Source of the DNA: Lysobacterales bacterium
GTDB taxonomy: Bacteria; Pseudomonadota; Gammaproteobacteria; Xanthomonadales; BPKI01
Length of the DNA: 64,000 bases
Direction of reading: 5' to 3'
NCBI GenBank assembly: GCA_026005055.1
Contig: BPKI01000001.1
Location: forward strand, 1,302,001-1,366,000
Part shown: positions 8,208-16,829 of the stretch, piece by piece
Layout: each line of letters opens with the position of its first letter
Position numbering within the stretch: the stretch's first letter is position 1
The notes under the pieces: generated by a model
The model's database searches: none
Seen by the model: the letters and a program-made list of their open reading frames with translations, nothing else
What the model was told of the DNA's origin: nothing
Made by a program: the position numbers and the translations under genes

Positions 8208-10186
8208 CGGCGAATGGCGCCTGCTCCCTGCGCGAGGCGATCTTGGCGGCGAACAATACGCCGGCCAACGGCGACTGCGGCGGAGGGAGTAACGGCAACG
8301 ACACCATCGTTTTTAGCTTCACCGGGCCCACGACGATCACGCTCGGCTCGTCGCTGCCCCCGATCGTGAGCGGGCAGGGGACGCTGACGATCGACGGTGG
8401 CGGGAACGTCACCATCAGCGGGAACAACAGCGTGCGGGTGATGGTGGTCAACAGCGGCGCCGACCTCACGCTGCGGAACCTCACCATCGAGCGCGGGAAT
8501 GCGAGTCCTGGGGGCGGGGCGTTGAACGACGGCACGCTCAGGATCGAGAACAGCACCTTCCGGCAGAACACGGCGAGCTTGTTCGGCGGCGGGGTGCGGA
8601 ACAACGGCACCCTCACGATCACGAACAGCATCTTCTCGGAGAACACCGCCGGCGCCGTCGGCGGCGGGGCGGAGAACCACGGCACGCTCACCATCACCGG
8701 CAGCACCTTCGCGGGCAACAGCGCCAGCGACTTCGGCGGCGGGGTCGCGAACGGCGGCACGCTCACGATCACCGGCAGCACCTTCTCCGTCAACAGCGCC
8801 GACGGGGACGGCGGCGGGGTCGCGAACGGCGGCACGCTCACGATCACCGGCAGCACCTTCTCGGGCAACAGCGCCGGCTTCGACGGCGGCGGGGTACGGA
8901 ACCGAAGCGGCACGCTCACGATCGCGAACAGCACCTTCTCGGGGAACGGCGCCGGCAGGGACGGCGGTGGGGTGTGGAGCGGCCGCCTTAACCCCTTCTC
9001 GTCTCCTACTGTCGCGGTCTACAACAGCACCTTTTCGGAGAACCAGGCGGGTGGGAGTGGCGGGGGGCTCCGGATCGTGGAGGGCGATGCCACGCTCAAG
9101 AACACGATCATGGCCAACAGCACGGGGGGCGGGGATTGCGTGGGGACGCTCACCGGCTCCAACCTCAACAACCTGATCGAAGACACGGGGGCCAATGCCT
9201 GTGGCCTCACGGATGGGGTCGACGGCAACATCATCGGCCAGGACCCGCAGCTCGACCCGCTCTTCGGCTCTCCGGCCTATTTCCCGCTGCGGCTGGGAAG
9301 CCCGGCGCGGGATGCGGGCGATCCGACGACCTGCCAGGACCCGCCGGTGAACAACCGATCGCAGAACGGGATCCCCCGCCCGCAGGACGGGGACGGCAAC
9401 GGGGTGCCGGTGTGCGACATCGGGTCTTTCGAGGCGCTGGGTCTTCTGGCCGACATGAGGGCTCTCGGCGGCATGGTGCCTGCCGTCCTGGCGCCCGGGG
9501 GGAGCTACAGCCTGTCGTTCAGCTGCGAGAACCTCGGACTGGACCCAGCGAGCCAGGCCACCTGCGGGGTATCGGTGTCGGCGGGGAGCGTGAGCGCTGT
9601 GAACTGCATGCCGTCGGTGCCGACGAGCAGCCCTCTGATTCCGAGGTGGTTCATCAGCTGCACGTTCACGTACACCGCGCCGGGCATGCCTGGGGGCTCG
9701 GATACGCCGCAGACAGGTGCTGTCTTCACTTTCACGGCCGGCTCGGTCACCAGCGATCCGAACACGAACAACAACACGCTCACGAGCGCCACGGTGCCGC
9801 TGGTGGATGCCTTGGACGATGCGGTGAGTTTGCCGGGGGGCATCATCGGTGCGACCTTCGATGTGGGGGCGAACGATCAGTTGGGCGCGTCCTCGCCGCC
9901 TGCGGGGGCGAGTTACAGCCTGCTTGCGGAGACGACCTGTAGCGGGGCGAGCATCGGTGCGACGAGCGGGGTGGCGACCTTCAATGTGCCGGCGTTGGCG
10001 ACCTGCGTGGTGGTCTATCAGGTGTGCGTGAGCGAGGCGTGCGATACGGCGCAGTTGGTGGTGACGGGGCTGTTGCCGCCGCCGCGTTCGATTCCGATGC
10101 TGGGTCCCTTCGGTTTGTTGGTGTTGCTGGCGGGCTTGCTGGGTCTGGGCCGGTGGGGGATGCGGCGGGGACTGGCGTCGATCTGA
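8060..10186 (+). CDS. CSLREA / parallel beta-helix surface protein with IPTL-like tail
   Basis: A 708-residue exported protein. A signal peptide (about 1-37, ending SPAGA) is followed by the CSLREAI motif near residue 56, as in the CSLREA N-terminal domain. About eight beta-helix rungs of 24-25 residues follow (about 145-360), each with a GGG turn, a GTLTI strand and an N-S-TF-S-N ladder. A choice-of-anchor Q-like segment ends in CDIGSFE. Next is one cysteine-containing beta-sandwich-like module (about 465-670). The tail RSIPML (676-681), a hydrophobic stretch and basic residues resemble IPTL-CTERM exosortase-type sorting signals, but the motif is not canonical. The role may be adhesion or surface display; this is inference. 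The gene has its own promoter and a tandem paralogue at 10718. Confidence 0.85.
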   Translation: MVVNEAGPVSRRWVGGCKALAGVLGLALAVLASPAGAVTYTVTTASDTVAANGACSLREAILAANNTPANGDCGGGSNGNDTIVFSFTGPTTITLGSSLPPIVSGQGTLTIDGGGNVTISGNNSVRVMVVNSGADLTLRNLTIERGNASPGGGALNDGTLRIENSTFRQNTASLFGGGVRNNGTLTITNSIFSENTAGAVGGGAENHGTLTITGSTFAGNSASDFGGGVANGGTLTITGSTFSVNSADGDGGGVANGGTLTITGSTFSGNSAGFDGGGVRNRSGTLTIANSTFSGNGAGRDGGGVWSGRLNPFSSPTVAVYNSTFSENQAGGSGGGLRIVEGDATLKNTIMANSTGGGDCVGTLTGSNLNNLIEDTGANACGLTDGVDGNIIGQDPQLDPLFGSPAYFPLRLGSPARDAGDPTTCQDPPVNNRSQNGIPRPQDGDGNGVPVCDIGSFEALGLLADMRALGGMVPAVLAPGGSYSLSFSCENLGLDPASQATCGVSVSAGSVSAVNCMPSVPTSSPLIPRWFISCTFTYTAPGMPGGSDTPQTGAVFTFTAGSVTSDPNTNNNTLTSATVPLVDALDDAVSLPGGIIGATFDVGANDQLGASSPPAGASYSLLAETTCSGASIGATSGVATFNVPALATCVVVYQVCVSEACDTAQLVVTGLLPPPRSIPMLGPFGLLVLLAGLLGLGRWGMRRGLASI
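8329..8481 (+). repeat. Identical 153-base block shared by the two beta-helix genes, copy A
   Basis: By eye this block is identical to 10984-11136 (offset 2655). It encodes the segment from TTITLGSSLPP to LTLRNL just before the variable rungs. Sequence on both sides is clearly diverged between the two genes, so the block is an island of identity. Confidence 0.9.
8734..8862 (+). repeat. 75-base tandem repeat unit inside the beta-helix
   Basis: A 54-base stretch at 8734-8787 recurs unchanged at 8809-8862, giving a 75-base period equal to one 25-residue helix rung. Neighbouring rungs are more diverged copies. Such in-frame repeats can gain or lose rungs by slippage or recombination. Confidence 0.85.
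9801..10105 (+). repeat. 305-base near-identical block at gene 3' ends, copy A
   Basis: Matches 13125-13429 (offset 3324) with two mismatches that I could find: an A/G in the GAGACGACC region and an A/G in the TATCAGGTG region. It encodes the last beta-sandwich module and the PPPRSIPML motif. Identity stops right after IPML, where the hydrophobic tails diverge. Confidence 0.93.
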
Positions 10187-10717
10187 GGAGCGGGCGGGGT
10201 TTTCTGCGCGAGCGTTGCGGCGGCCGAGGGGTGGTGGGGCTTTTGGGGGCCTCGGTCGGCTGTTCGTCGCGTGACCGGGCCGTTGCCGCCTGCGCGGTGG
10301 TGATCGAGAGGGGGTCGGCCGCGCGCGTTGCGAGAGCGGCGGCTCCGGAAGAGAAAGGGCCGCGCGCGGCGGCTTGGATCATCGCGTTCGAGCCCATTCC
10401 AAGGGGCGATTGAAGGTTGCATCGGATCGATTCATCGCCGGGTTGCTGCTCGGGGTTGGGGTCCTTGGGTGCGGAGGTCCTTGGGCGATGGCGGCGCGAT
10501 GGGGGAGGTTTTCGGTGGCGGGGTGCCGGCGGGATGCGCCCGGGCTTGGGCGGGGCCTGGAGGGCTGTGCTGGATGCGAGGCTGGAGGGGGCGGGTCGTG
10601 TGCTTGAGCGGTTGTGGAGCGCGCGGATTTGTGCGCGAAGCCTTGACGGTGGCGGAGGGTGCGTCCTAGAGTGCCGGAAGGCCCCGCAGAGGCTCGAGAG
10701 CGAAGGGGAGAGCGGCG
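10187..10717. other. Intergenic region between the beta-helix paralogues
   Basis: These 531 bases have no supported gene. The first 330 bases are unique to this gap and contain a possible hairpin (ccgagg...cctcgg near 10220-10255) that lacks a T-tract. The last 190 bases are the second copy of the duplicated promoter and leader. Open frames here are glycine/arginine-rich artefacts of the G-rich plus strand. Confidence 0.6.
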
Positions 10718-10865
10718 ATGGTGGTGAACGAGGCGGGGCCCGTTTCGGGGCGTCGGGGTGGAGGGTGCAAGGCGCTGGCGGGGGTGCTGGGCTTGGCCTT
10801 GGCGGTGCTGGCGAGCCCGGCGGGGGCGGTGACGTATACGGTGACCACGGCGAGCGATACGGTGT
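10525..10865 (+). repeat. Long direct repeat, copy B (promoter, leader and signal peptide)
   Basis: The second copy of 7867-8207. It carries the same promoter, ribosome site and signal-peptide codons at the same spacing. Coding identity ends just after the GDTV-like codons near 10865, where the two genes diverge before the CSLREAI motif. Confidence 0.95.
10643..10672 (+). promoter_or_regulatory. Sigma-70-type promoter for the second beta-helix gene
   Basis: TTGACG at 10643-10648 and TAGAGT at 10667-10672, 18 bases apart, are an exact copy of the promoter at 7985. The ribosome site cgaaggggag ends 7 bases before the ATG at 10718. Confidence 0.65.
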
Positions 10866-13519
10866 CGTCAGACTCTCAGTGTTCGCTGCGCGAGGCGATC
10901 CAGGAGGCCAACAACGGTAGCGACACCGACTGTGGCGGCTCACCGAATTCGGGCAACGACCTCATCGTCTTTCACCCCAGCGTCACGACGATCACGCTCG
11001 GCTCGTCGCTGCCCCCGATCGTGAGCGGGCAGGGGACGCTGACGATCGACGGTGGCGGGAACGTCACCATCAGCGGGAACAACAGCGTGCGGGTGATGGT
11101 GGTCAACAGCGGCGCCGACCTCACGCTGCGGAACCTGACCGTTGCCAATGGCAATGCCATTGGCAGTCCCGGTGCTGATTTCGGCGGCGGCGTAAGAAAC
11201 GCTGGCAGATTGACCATCACGGGGAGCACGTTTTCCAGCAATGCCGCGTTCGACGGCGGCGGAGGGGTGGCGAATGCTGGCACCCTGAGCATCAGCAACA
11301 GCACCTTCTCGGACAACCGTGCCACCTCCAGCAGCGGGATCGGGGGTGGGCTGCTCAATGTCGGCAGCGCGACGGTCATCGGCAGCACGTTCCAGCAAAA
11401 CAGCGCCGGAGACGAGGGCGGCGGGGTGTTCAACTCGAGTGGTGCCACGCTGACGATTACGGGGAGCACCTTTTCCGACAACCTTACCGTGAGCGGCGGC
11501 GCGGTGTACAACGTCGGAAGCCTGCAGATCACCGACAGCACCTTCTCCGACAATCAGGTCACCGGAAACGGCGGAGGGGCGTACAACACTGGCATGCTGA
11601 CCATTACTGCAAGCACCTTTTCCGGAAACAATGTCACTTCCCTTAGCAGCGGGGATGGGGGCGGTGGGGTGTTCAATGCCAGCGGCGGCACGCTGATCAT
11701 CACCAACAGCACCTTCTCCGGCAACAGGGCCAACCTTGGCGGCGGCGGGGGGATCCGCGTGGCTGCCGGCAACGCCACGCTCAAGAACACCATCATCGCC
11801 AACAGCCCGAGCGGCGGGGATTGCGTGGGGACGCTCACCGGTTCCAACCTCCACAATCTGATCGAGGACAGCGCCAACGCCTGCGGTCTGACCGACGGCC
11901 TCGACGGCAACATCATCGGCCAGGACCCGCAGCTCGACCCGCTCACCGGCTCGCCGGCCTATTTCCCGCTGCAGCTGGGGAGCCCGGCGCGGGATGCGGG
12001 TCATCCGGGCACTTGCCAGAACCCGCCGGTGAGCAACCGATCGCAGAACGGGATCCCCCGCCCGCAGGACGGGGACGGCAACGGGGTGCCGGTGTGCGAC
12101 ATCGGGTCTTTCGAGGCGCTGGGTCTTGAGGCGGATATGATGGCCTTGGGCGGCACGGTGCCTGCCGTCCTGGAACCCGGGGGGAGCTACAGCCTGTTGT
12201 CGTTCAGGTGCCGGAACCTCGGAGCCGACGCAGCGAGCCAGGCCACCTGCGGGGTATCGGTGTCGGCGGGGAGCGTGAGTGGTGTCTCGTGTACGCCGTC
12301 GGTGCCGACGACGAGCCCTCTGCCGGCGGGGGAGATCATCGACTGCACGTTCACGTACACCGCGCCGGGCACGCCTGGGGGCTCGGATACGGCGCCGACG
12401 GGCGCCGTGTTCACCTTCACGGCTGGCTCGGTGACCAGCGATCCCATTCCCGGCAACAACACCGCCACCAGCGGGGCGACGCCGATTCCGCTGGTGGACG
12501 CCCTGGACGACGCGGCGAGCTTCCCGGCCAGCACCGTGGGGGCGACCTACAACGTGGGCGCCAACGACCAGTACGGGACGGGATCGCTGCCGGGGACGGC
12601 GAGCTTCACCCTTCTGCCGGCCACGACCTGCACCGGGGCGAGCATCAACGCCACGACAGGCGTGGCCACCTTCAACGTGCCGGCCTCCGGCACCTGCGTG
12701 GTGGCGTACCAGGTGTGCGTGAGCTCAGCCTGCGACACGGCACAACTCACCGTCACCGCCCAGCACAGCGACATGAGCGTGGCCTTCGGGAGCCTGCCCT
12801 CGGTGGTGAGCCCGGGGGGATCCTACCCGGGTCTGATCTTCACCTGTACCAACGATGGGCCCGGTGCTGCGGTCAACGCCACCTGCGGGGTATCGGTGTC
12901 GGCGGGGAGCGTGAGCGCTGTGAACTGCATGCCGTCGGTGCCGACGACGAGCCCTCTGCCCTTGTTCGGCGTGATCAGCTGCACCTACACCTTCACTGCT
13001 CCCGGCAGCCAGGGAGGGGGTGACACCCTGGAGACCGGTGTCAGCTTCACGTTCACCACCGATGCCACCAACGACTCCAATGCGACGAACAACACGGTGA
13101 GCAGCGGGGCGACGCCGATTCCTTTGGTGGATGCCTTGGACGATGCGGTGAGTTTGCCGGGGGGCATCATCGGTGCGACCTTCGATGTGGGGGCGAACGA
13201 TCAGTTGGGCGCGTCCTCGCCGCCTGCGGGGGCGAGTTACAGCCTGCTTGCGGGGACGACCTGTAGCGGGGCGAGCATCGGTGCGACGAGCGGGGTGGCG
13301 ACCTTCAATGTGCCGGCGTTGGCGACCTGCGTGGTGGTCTATCGGGTGTGCGTGAGCGAGGCGTGCGATACGGCGCAGTTGGTGGTGACGGGGCTGTTGC
13401 CGCCGCCGCGTTCGATTCCGATGCTGGGTGGCTGGGCGCTGATCGCACTCGGCTTCTGGGCCGTCCTGCTCGGATGGTGGGCGCTGAAGAGGCATCCATC
13501 GCCCGCCTCGGTGCGGTAA
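10718..13519 (+). CDS. Second CSLREA / beta-helix surface protein with doubled C-terminal module
   Basis: A 933-residue paralogue of the protein encoded at 8060. It has the same signal peptide, CSLREAI motif, beta-helix rungs with GGG turns, and choice-of-anchor Q-like segment ending CDIGSFEALGL. It then has two cysteine-containing beta-sandwich modules (encoded at about 12131-12760 and 12768-13400) where the first gene has one; each ends in an ACDTAQL motif. The C-terminus is RSIPML (898-903), a tryptophan-rich hydrophobic stretch and basic residues. The helix rungs differ from those of the first protein, while the N-terminus and last module are nearly identical in DNA. This pattern suggests duplication followed by gene conversion or selective divergence of the helix. 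No sorting enzyme gene is seen nearby. Confidence 0.85.
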   Translation: MVVNEAGPVSGRRGGGCKALAGVLGLALAVLASPAGAVTYTVTTASDTVSSDSQCSLREAIQEANNGSDTDCGGSPNSGNDLIVFHPSVTTITLGSSLPPIVSGQGTLTIDGGGNVTISGNNSVRVMVVNSGADLTLRNLTVANGNAIGSPGADFGGGVRNAGRLTITGSTFSSNAAFDGGGGVANAGTLSISNSTFSDNRATSSSGIGGGLLNVGSATVIGSTFQQNSAGDEGGGVFNSSGATLTITGSTFSDNLTVSGGAVYNVGSLQITDSTFSDNQVTGNGGGAYNTGMLTITASTFSGNNVTSLSSGDGGGGVFNASGGTLIITNSTFSGNRANLGGGGGIRVAAGNATLKNTIIANSPSGGDCVGTLTGSNLHNLIEDSANACGLTDGLDGNIIGQDPQLDPLTGSPAYFPLQLGSPARDAGHPGTCQNPPVSNRSQNGIPRPQDGDGNGVPVCDIGSFEALGLEADMMALGGTVPAVLEPGGSYSLLSFRCRNLGADAASQATCGVSVSAGSVSGVSCTPSVPTTSPLPAGEIIDCTFTYTAPGTPGGSDTAPTGAVFTFTAGSVTSDPIPGNNTATSGATPIPLVDALDDAASFPASTVGATYNVGANDQYGTGSLPGTASFTLLPATTCTGASINATTGVATFNVPASGTCVVAYQVCVSSACDTAQLTVTAQHSDMSVAFGSLPSVVSPGGSYPGLIFTCTNDGPGAAVNATCGVSVSAGSVSAVNCMPSVPTTSPLPLFGVISCTYTFTAPGSQGGGDTLETGVSFTFTTDATNDSNATNNTVSSGATPIPLVDALDDAVSLPGGIIGATFDVGANDQLGASSPPAGASYSLLAGTTCSGASIGATSGVATFNVPALATCVVVYRVCVSEACDTAQLVVTGLLPPPRSIPMLGGWALIALGFWAVLLGWWALKRHPSPASVR
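10984..11136 (+). repeat. Identical 153-base block, copy B
   Basis: The partner of 8329-8481. It begins at the first CACGACGATCAC and ends at the codon after GCGGAAC, after which the two genes encode different residues. Confidence 0.9.
13125..13429 (+). repeat. 305-base near-identical block at gene 3' ends, copy B
   Basis: The partner of 9801-10105, encoding the last module and the IPML motif of the second protein. Confidence 0.93.
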
Positions 13520-13759
13520 GGCCCGGGCGGAACCGAGCCCCGCGCGCGCTTGCGTGTCTCGCGGATCGCAGGCGGCGCGGCAAGCGTTGGCTGAGCGCGA
13601 TCGGGAGCGCGGGTCTTCGTGTGAGCATCCGTCGCGGGGTCTTCGCGCATGGTGGCGGGTGTCGGGGGTGTGTCGGTGGGCGTCGGCACGCCGCTTTCGC
13701 GGCCTCCTATTCCCACGTGGCGGTTGTCGCGCCGAAGCGAAGTGGCTACCCTCCCGCGC

Positions 13760-15217
13760 ATGCCCCGATGCCTTGCGCCGCTCTTTGTCGTCTTGCTCGT
13801 CCTCGTCGGCTGCGCGTCACCGCCCCTGAAGACGGCGGCGCGGGCGGATGAGGCGGTGATCAACGAGCTCTACGGGGCCATCGAGCCGGCCGTGGCCCGT
13901 TACGAGGAAGGGCTGGCCAAGCTGCGCGAAGGCGATGCCGAAGGCGGCCGCGCGGACATGGAGGCGGCGGTGGAGGCCTTGCTGCGTGCGGGAAGCATCT
14001 GTGCCGACACCGCCGGCTGCGAGTCGCAGCGCTTCTTCGCCGCTTACGGCAATCTGCTCACGCTGCGCGCCGAGGTATTGCTCGGTGAGCAGGAAGGCTT
14101 CGTCGAGGTCGAACCCGCACTGGCCAGCGAGTCGCCGATCGTCGCGCACCTGCCCGAAGCCGGTCGCACCATCCAGCTGCTCGACGGCAAGTCCCTTTCC
14201 GAGATCATCGAGCTCAATGGTCCGGTCAAGGCCGCGCTCTTCGACTGGCTCACCTGGATGCGCCCGCTCCTGCTCGAGGCCTGGGAGAACTATCAGCACA
14301 TGCGCCATCTCATGTGGCCGGCCTACGAGGAAGCGGGGCTCCCGGAGGCGCTGCTCTTCGGCATCCTCGCCAAGGAATCGGGCGGCCGCGTGCATGCCGT
14401 CTCGCGCGCGGGCGCCGCCGGGCCGCTTCAGTTCATGCCGCACACCGGCCGGCGCTTCGGCTTGGGCATCGACCAGGGCTTCGATCTGCGCTTCGATCCG
14501 GCGGCCTCGGCGCGCGCCAACGTCGCTTATCTCAATGAGCAGTTCGCGGTGCTCAATCGCAATCTCGAGCTGGTTCTCGCCGCCTACAACGGGGGCGAGG
14601 GCCGGGTTCAGCGTCTGCTCCGGCAATCGCGCGACAAGCGCTTCTGGAGCCCCGAGATTTACAACCGCCTGCCGCGCGAGACCCAGGAATACGTACCTTA
14701 CGTCCTCGCTGCGGCGTGGCTGTTCATGCACCCCGAGGCCTATGGGCTCGAGTTCCCGCCCGTCGAAGGCGGACAAATCGAGGTGACCCTCGATCGCAGC
14801 ATGAGCCTGAGCGAGCTCGCGATCTGTCTTGGCCAGGAAGGCAGCCGCAATGGCTGGTTCAGGGTTTTGCGCAACCTCAACCCGCGCCACGATCCGCATC
14901 GCCGGCTGCCGCCGGGCACGGCAATCGCGTTGCCGCAAAAGCTGGCGGCAAGCTACCAGGCGCGTTGTACCGCGGAGGCGGCACCGGTGCTGTTGGCGGC
15001 CGAGCTCTACGCGGCGCGGCGGCCCGGCGCCGTCAATCCTGGTCCGGCGGCGCACGCGGGGACCTATGTGGTCCAGCGCGGCGACTCCCTCTTCAGCATC
15101 GCGCGGCGCTTCGGTTGCCGCGACCTTCAAGCGCTGGCGCGGACGAACGACATTCGCGCACCCCAGTATCTGATCAGGCCGGGACAACGCCTCAGCCTCG
15201 CCGGCTGCCGCGGCTGA
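13760..15217 (+). CDS. mltD: MltD-like membrane-bound lytic murein transglycosylase
   Basis: A 485-residue lipoprotein that cleaves peptidoglycan glycan strands with 1,6-anhydro product formation. The lipobox LVGC places the lipidated cysteine at residue 18. The SLT domain (about 190-320) has AKESGG with catalytic E206, then AAGPLQFMP, NVAYL and AAYNGGEGRV, all classical family motifs. A LysM peptidoglycan-binding domain (about 437-482) begins TYVVQRGDSLFSIA. The ATG at 13760 was chosen because it puts the signal peptide at the N-terminus; the open frame extends upstream to 13649. The 240 bases between the beta-helix gene and this start contain no recognised element. It converges with the next gene. 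Confidence 0.9.
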   Translation: MPRCLAPLFVVLLVLVGCASPPLKTAARADEAVINELYGAIEPAVARYEEGLAKLREGDAEGGRADMEAAVEALLRAGSICADTAGCESQRFFAAYGNLLTLRAEVLLGEQEGFVEVEPALASESPIVAHLPEAGRTIQLLDGKSLSEIIELNGPVKAALFDWLTWMRPLLLEAWENYQHMRHLMWPAYEEAGLPEALLFGILAKESGGRVHAVSRAGAAGPLQFMPHTGRRFGLGIDQGFDLRFDPAASARANVAYLNEQFAVLNRNLELVLAAYNGGEGRVQRLLRQSRDKRFWSPEIYNRLPRETQEYVPYVLAAAWLFMHPEAYGLEFPPVEGGQIEVTLDRSMSLSELAICLGQEGSRNGWFRVLRNLNPRHDPHRRLPPGTAIALPQKLAASYQARCTAEAAPVLLAAELYAARRPGAVNPGPAAHAGTYVVQRGDSLFSIARRFGCRDLQALARTNDIRAPQYLIRPGQRLSLAGCRG

Positions 15218-15228
15218 GCCGCCCGCGG

Positions 15229-16794
15229 TCAGCCCTCGGAGAGCCGAATCAGCACGATTCCCGCCTCGCGGGCGATCGCGTGGTTCCTGCCGAGGTCTTG
15301 CGGCTCCAGGCGCGCCCGCACCGTGAAGGTCGGCGGCTGGGCGCCGACATAGGTCCCCCAAGGCGGGGAGGACTCGTAGGCCAGCTCGCAAGCACTCTCC
15401 GCCGGGAGCGGGCAGCGCAGGGTGCCGGCCTCGCGCGGTCCGCTCGGGCCATCCTCCCAGAAAAGCGTCCACACCCGCTCCCCGCCCTCGCTTCGCGCCG
15501 GGCCGATCCGGACGAGGCGCGGCCAGTCCGCGACCTCGATGGGTCCATCGGCGCTCTCCCGGAGAGGCAGCAGGGCGTAGCGACCCTCGAACCGGGGGAG
15601 GTGGAAGATCTGTCCGTCTTGGACCAGCGCGAGGTCGGAGTAGCCCGAGCCGAAGGCGAAGCGTTGGAGTCGCCGGTCTCCACTGCCATCGATCGCGAGT
15701 CGGGCAGCGCGAACCGAGGAAAAGCCCAGGCTCAGCGTCTCGCCCTCGGCCGTGCCCGGCGGTGGCCGCGTGCGGGCGGCACGGAAGAGGCCGCTTCGGT
15801 CGAGCTTGCCCGTCGCGAGCCACCAGCTCGGACGCGAGAGGGCGTCGAAGCCGACTTCGAGGACTGCGAAGTTTTCACCGGCGCGATCGATGAGCCATCC
15901 GGTGCCCGGCCGCTCCGGATCGAGCCAGAAGCCGGCTTCGGGAAGTGCGATGCGCGGCGGCATTCTCAGCATGGCGAAAGCAGGCGGCAGGCTGAGACCC
16001 GCGAGATCGACCGAGACGGTGCCGAAACGCAGCGGCGAGAGGTCGCGGAATACGGTCGTGAGCGGGGTCGCGTCGCTTTCTCGGAGCAGCTCGCAGCTCG
16101 CACCGCCGGGCCGCTCCTGACAGCCGAACCGATAGCGATAGCGCACCGGCGGACCCGGATCGGGCAGCACCAGCGGCCACCAGGCGCGATCGAGAGTGCC
16201 GTGGCCGGTCGCGGCGATGCCTTGGGGCGGATCGCCGAGGAGGTCGGCGCCGCCGAAGTCGATGCGATCGGAGAACCAGCGGGGCAGTCCGCCGCGCCAT
16301 TCGAGCGCGAAGACGATCCAGGACCCCAGCGGCTCCGGTAGGCGGGCGGGCGCCAGGCCGCGACCGGCGAAGACTCGCGGCCCCCGATAGGACCCGCCGA
16401 GATCCGCGCGCTCGATTTCCTGCACCCCTTGGCTGCCGATGCGCATGAAGCCCCGCACGGGCGTCACGAATTCGAGGCGGAGCTCGACCCCCGAGTCGCG
16501 CAACTGCGTGGGCAGCGGAGCACACGTGAGGCAGCTCCCGCGCTCGGCTTCCATGAGGGAGGCGCGGAACCCTTGCGCGGAGAACGGCCCCGACGCGATC
16601 TGCCAGCGGGGGTTCCCGCTCGGCTCGACGTCGGCCAAGACCGCGAGCAGGGTGTCGCCGCTCGACTCGATGAAGAGCATCGGCCCCGGTGCGTTCACGA
16701 TCTGCCAAAAGCCCACCTCGGGCCGCGATGCGGGAAGAGCAGCCACGGGGGCGAGCGAGAAAAGCGCCAAGAGCGGAAACGCGCGACTGGCCAT
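15229..16794 (-). CDS. Exported protein with two GFW-type repeats, unknown function
   Basis: A 521-residue secreted protein. A short signal peptide (about 1-19) precedes two related units, one beginning EVGFWQIVNAPGPM (about 26) and the other EAGFWLDPERPGTGW (about 285). Each continues into a run ending in W-x-(I/L)ASGP or WWLATGK. This glycine-aromatic pattern with P-G-x-G resembles a beta-rich repeat common in exported proteins of Xanthomonadales-type bacteria, whose function I do not know. Paired cysteines (SCLTC, CQERPGGASC) suggest disulfides. It is probably last in the sco1-psd run. The frame stays open upstream, but the ATG at 16794 gives the signal peptide. Confidence 0.7.
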   Translation of the reverse strand: MASRAFPLLALFSLAPVAALPASRPEVGFWQIVNAPGPMLFIESSGDTLLAVLADVEPSGNPRWQIASGPFSAQGFRASLMEAERGSCLTCAPLPTQLRDSGVELRLEFVTPVRGFMRIGSQGVQEIERADLGGSYRGPRVFAGRGLAPARLPEPLGSWIVFALEWRGGLPRWFSDRIDFGGADLLGDPPQGIAATGHGTLDRAWWPLVLPDPGPPVRYRYRFGCQERPGGASCELLRESDATPLTTVFRDLSPLRFGTVSVDLAGLSLPPAFAMLRMPPRIALPEAGFWLDPERPGTGWLIDRAGENFAVLEVGFDALSRPSWWLATGKLDRSGLFRAARTRPPPGTAEGETLSLGFSSVRAARLAIDGSGDRRLQRFAFGSGYSDLALVQDGQIFHLPRFEGRYALLPLRESADGPIEVADWPRLVRIGPARSEGGERVWTLFWEDGPSGPREAGTLRCPLPAESACELAYESSPPWGTYVGAQPPTFTVRARLEPQDLGRNHAIAREAGIVLIRLSEG

Positions 16795-16829
16795 GGCAGC
16801 AGCGCTCCGAGATGCGGATGCGCCCGATT

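Noticed and set aside
8500-9100. CRISPR-like regular repeats
   Set aside because: The 75-base period is in frame, encodes beta-helix rungs and has no unique spacers between identical repeats.
13817-15823. Long minus-strand frame opposite mltD
   Set aside because: It runs antisense to the transglycosylase and into the next gene in a different frame, with no recognisable domain.
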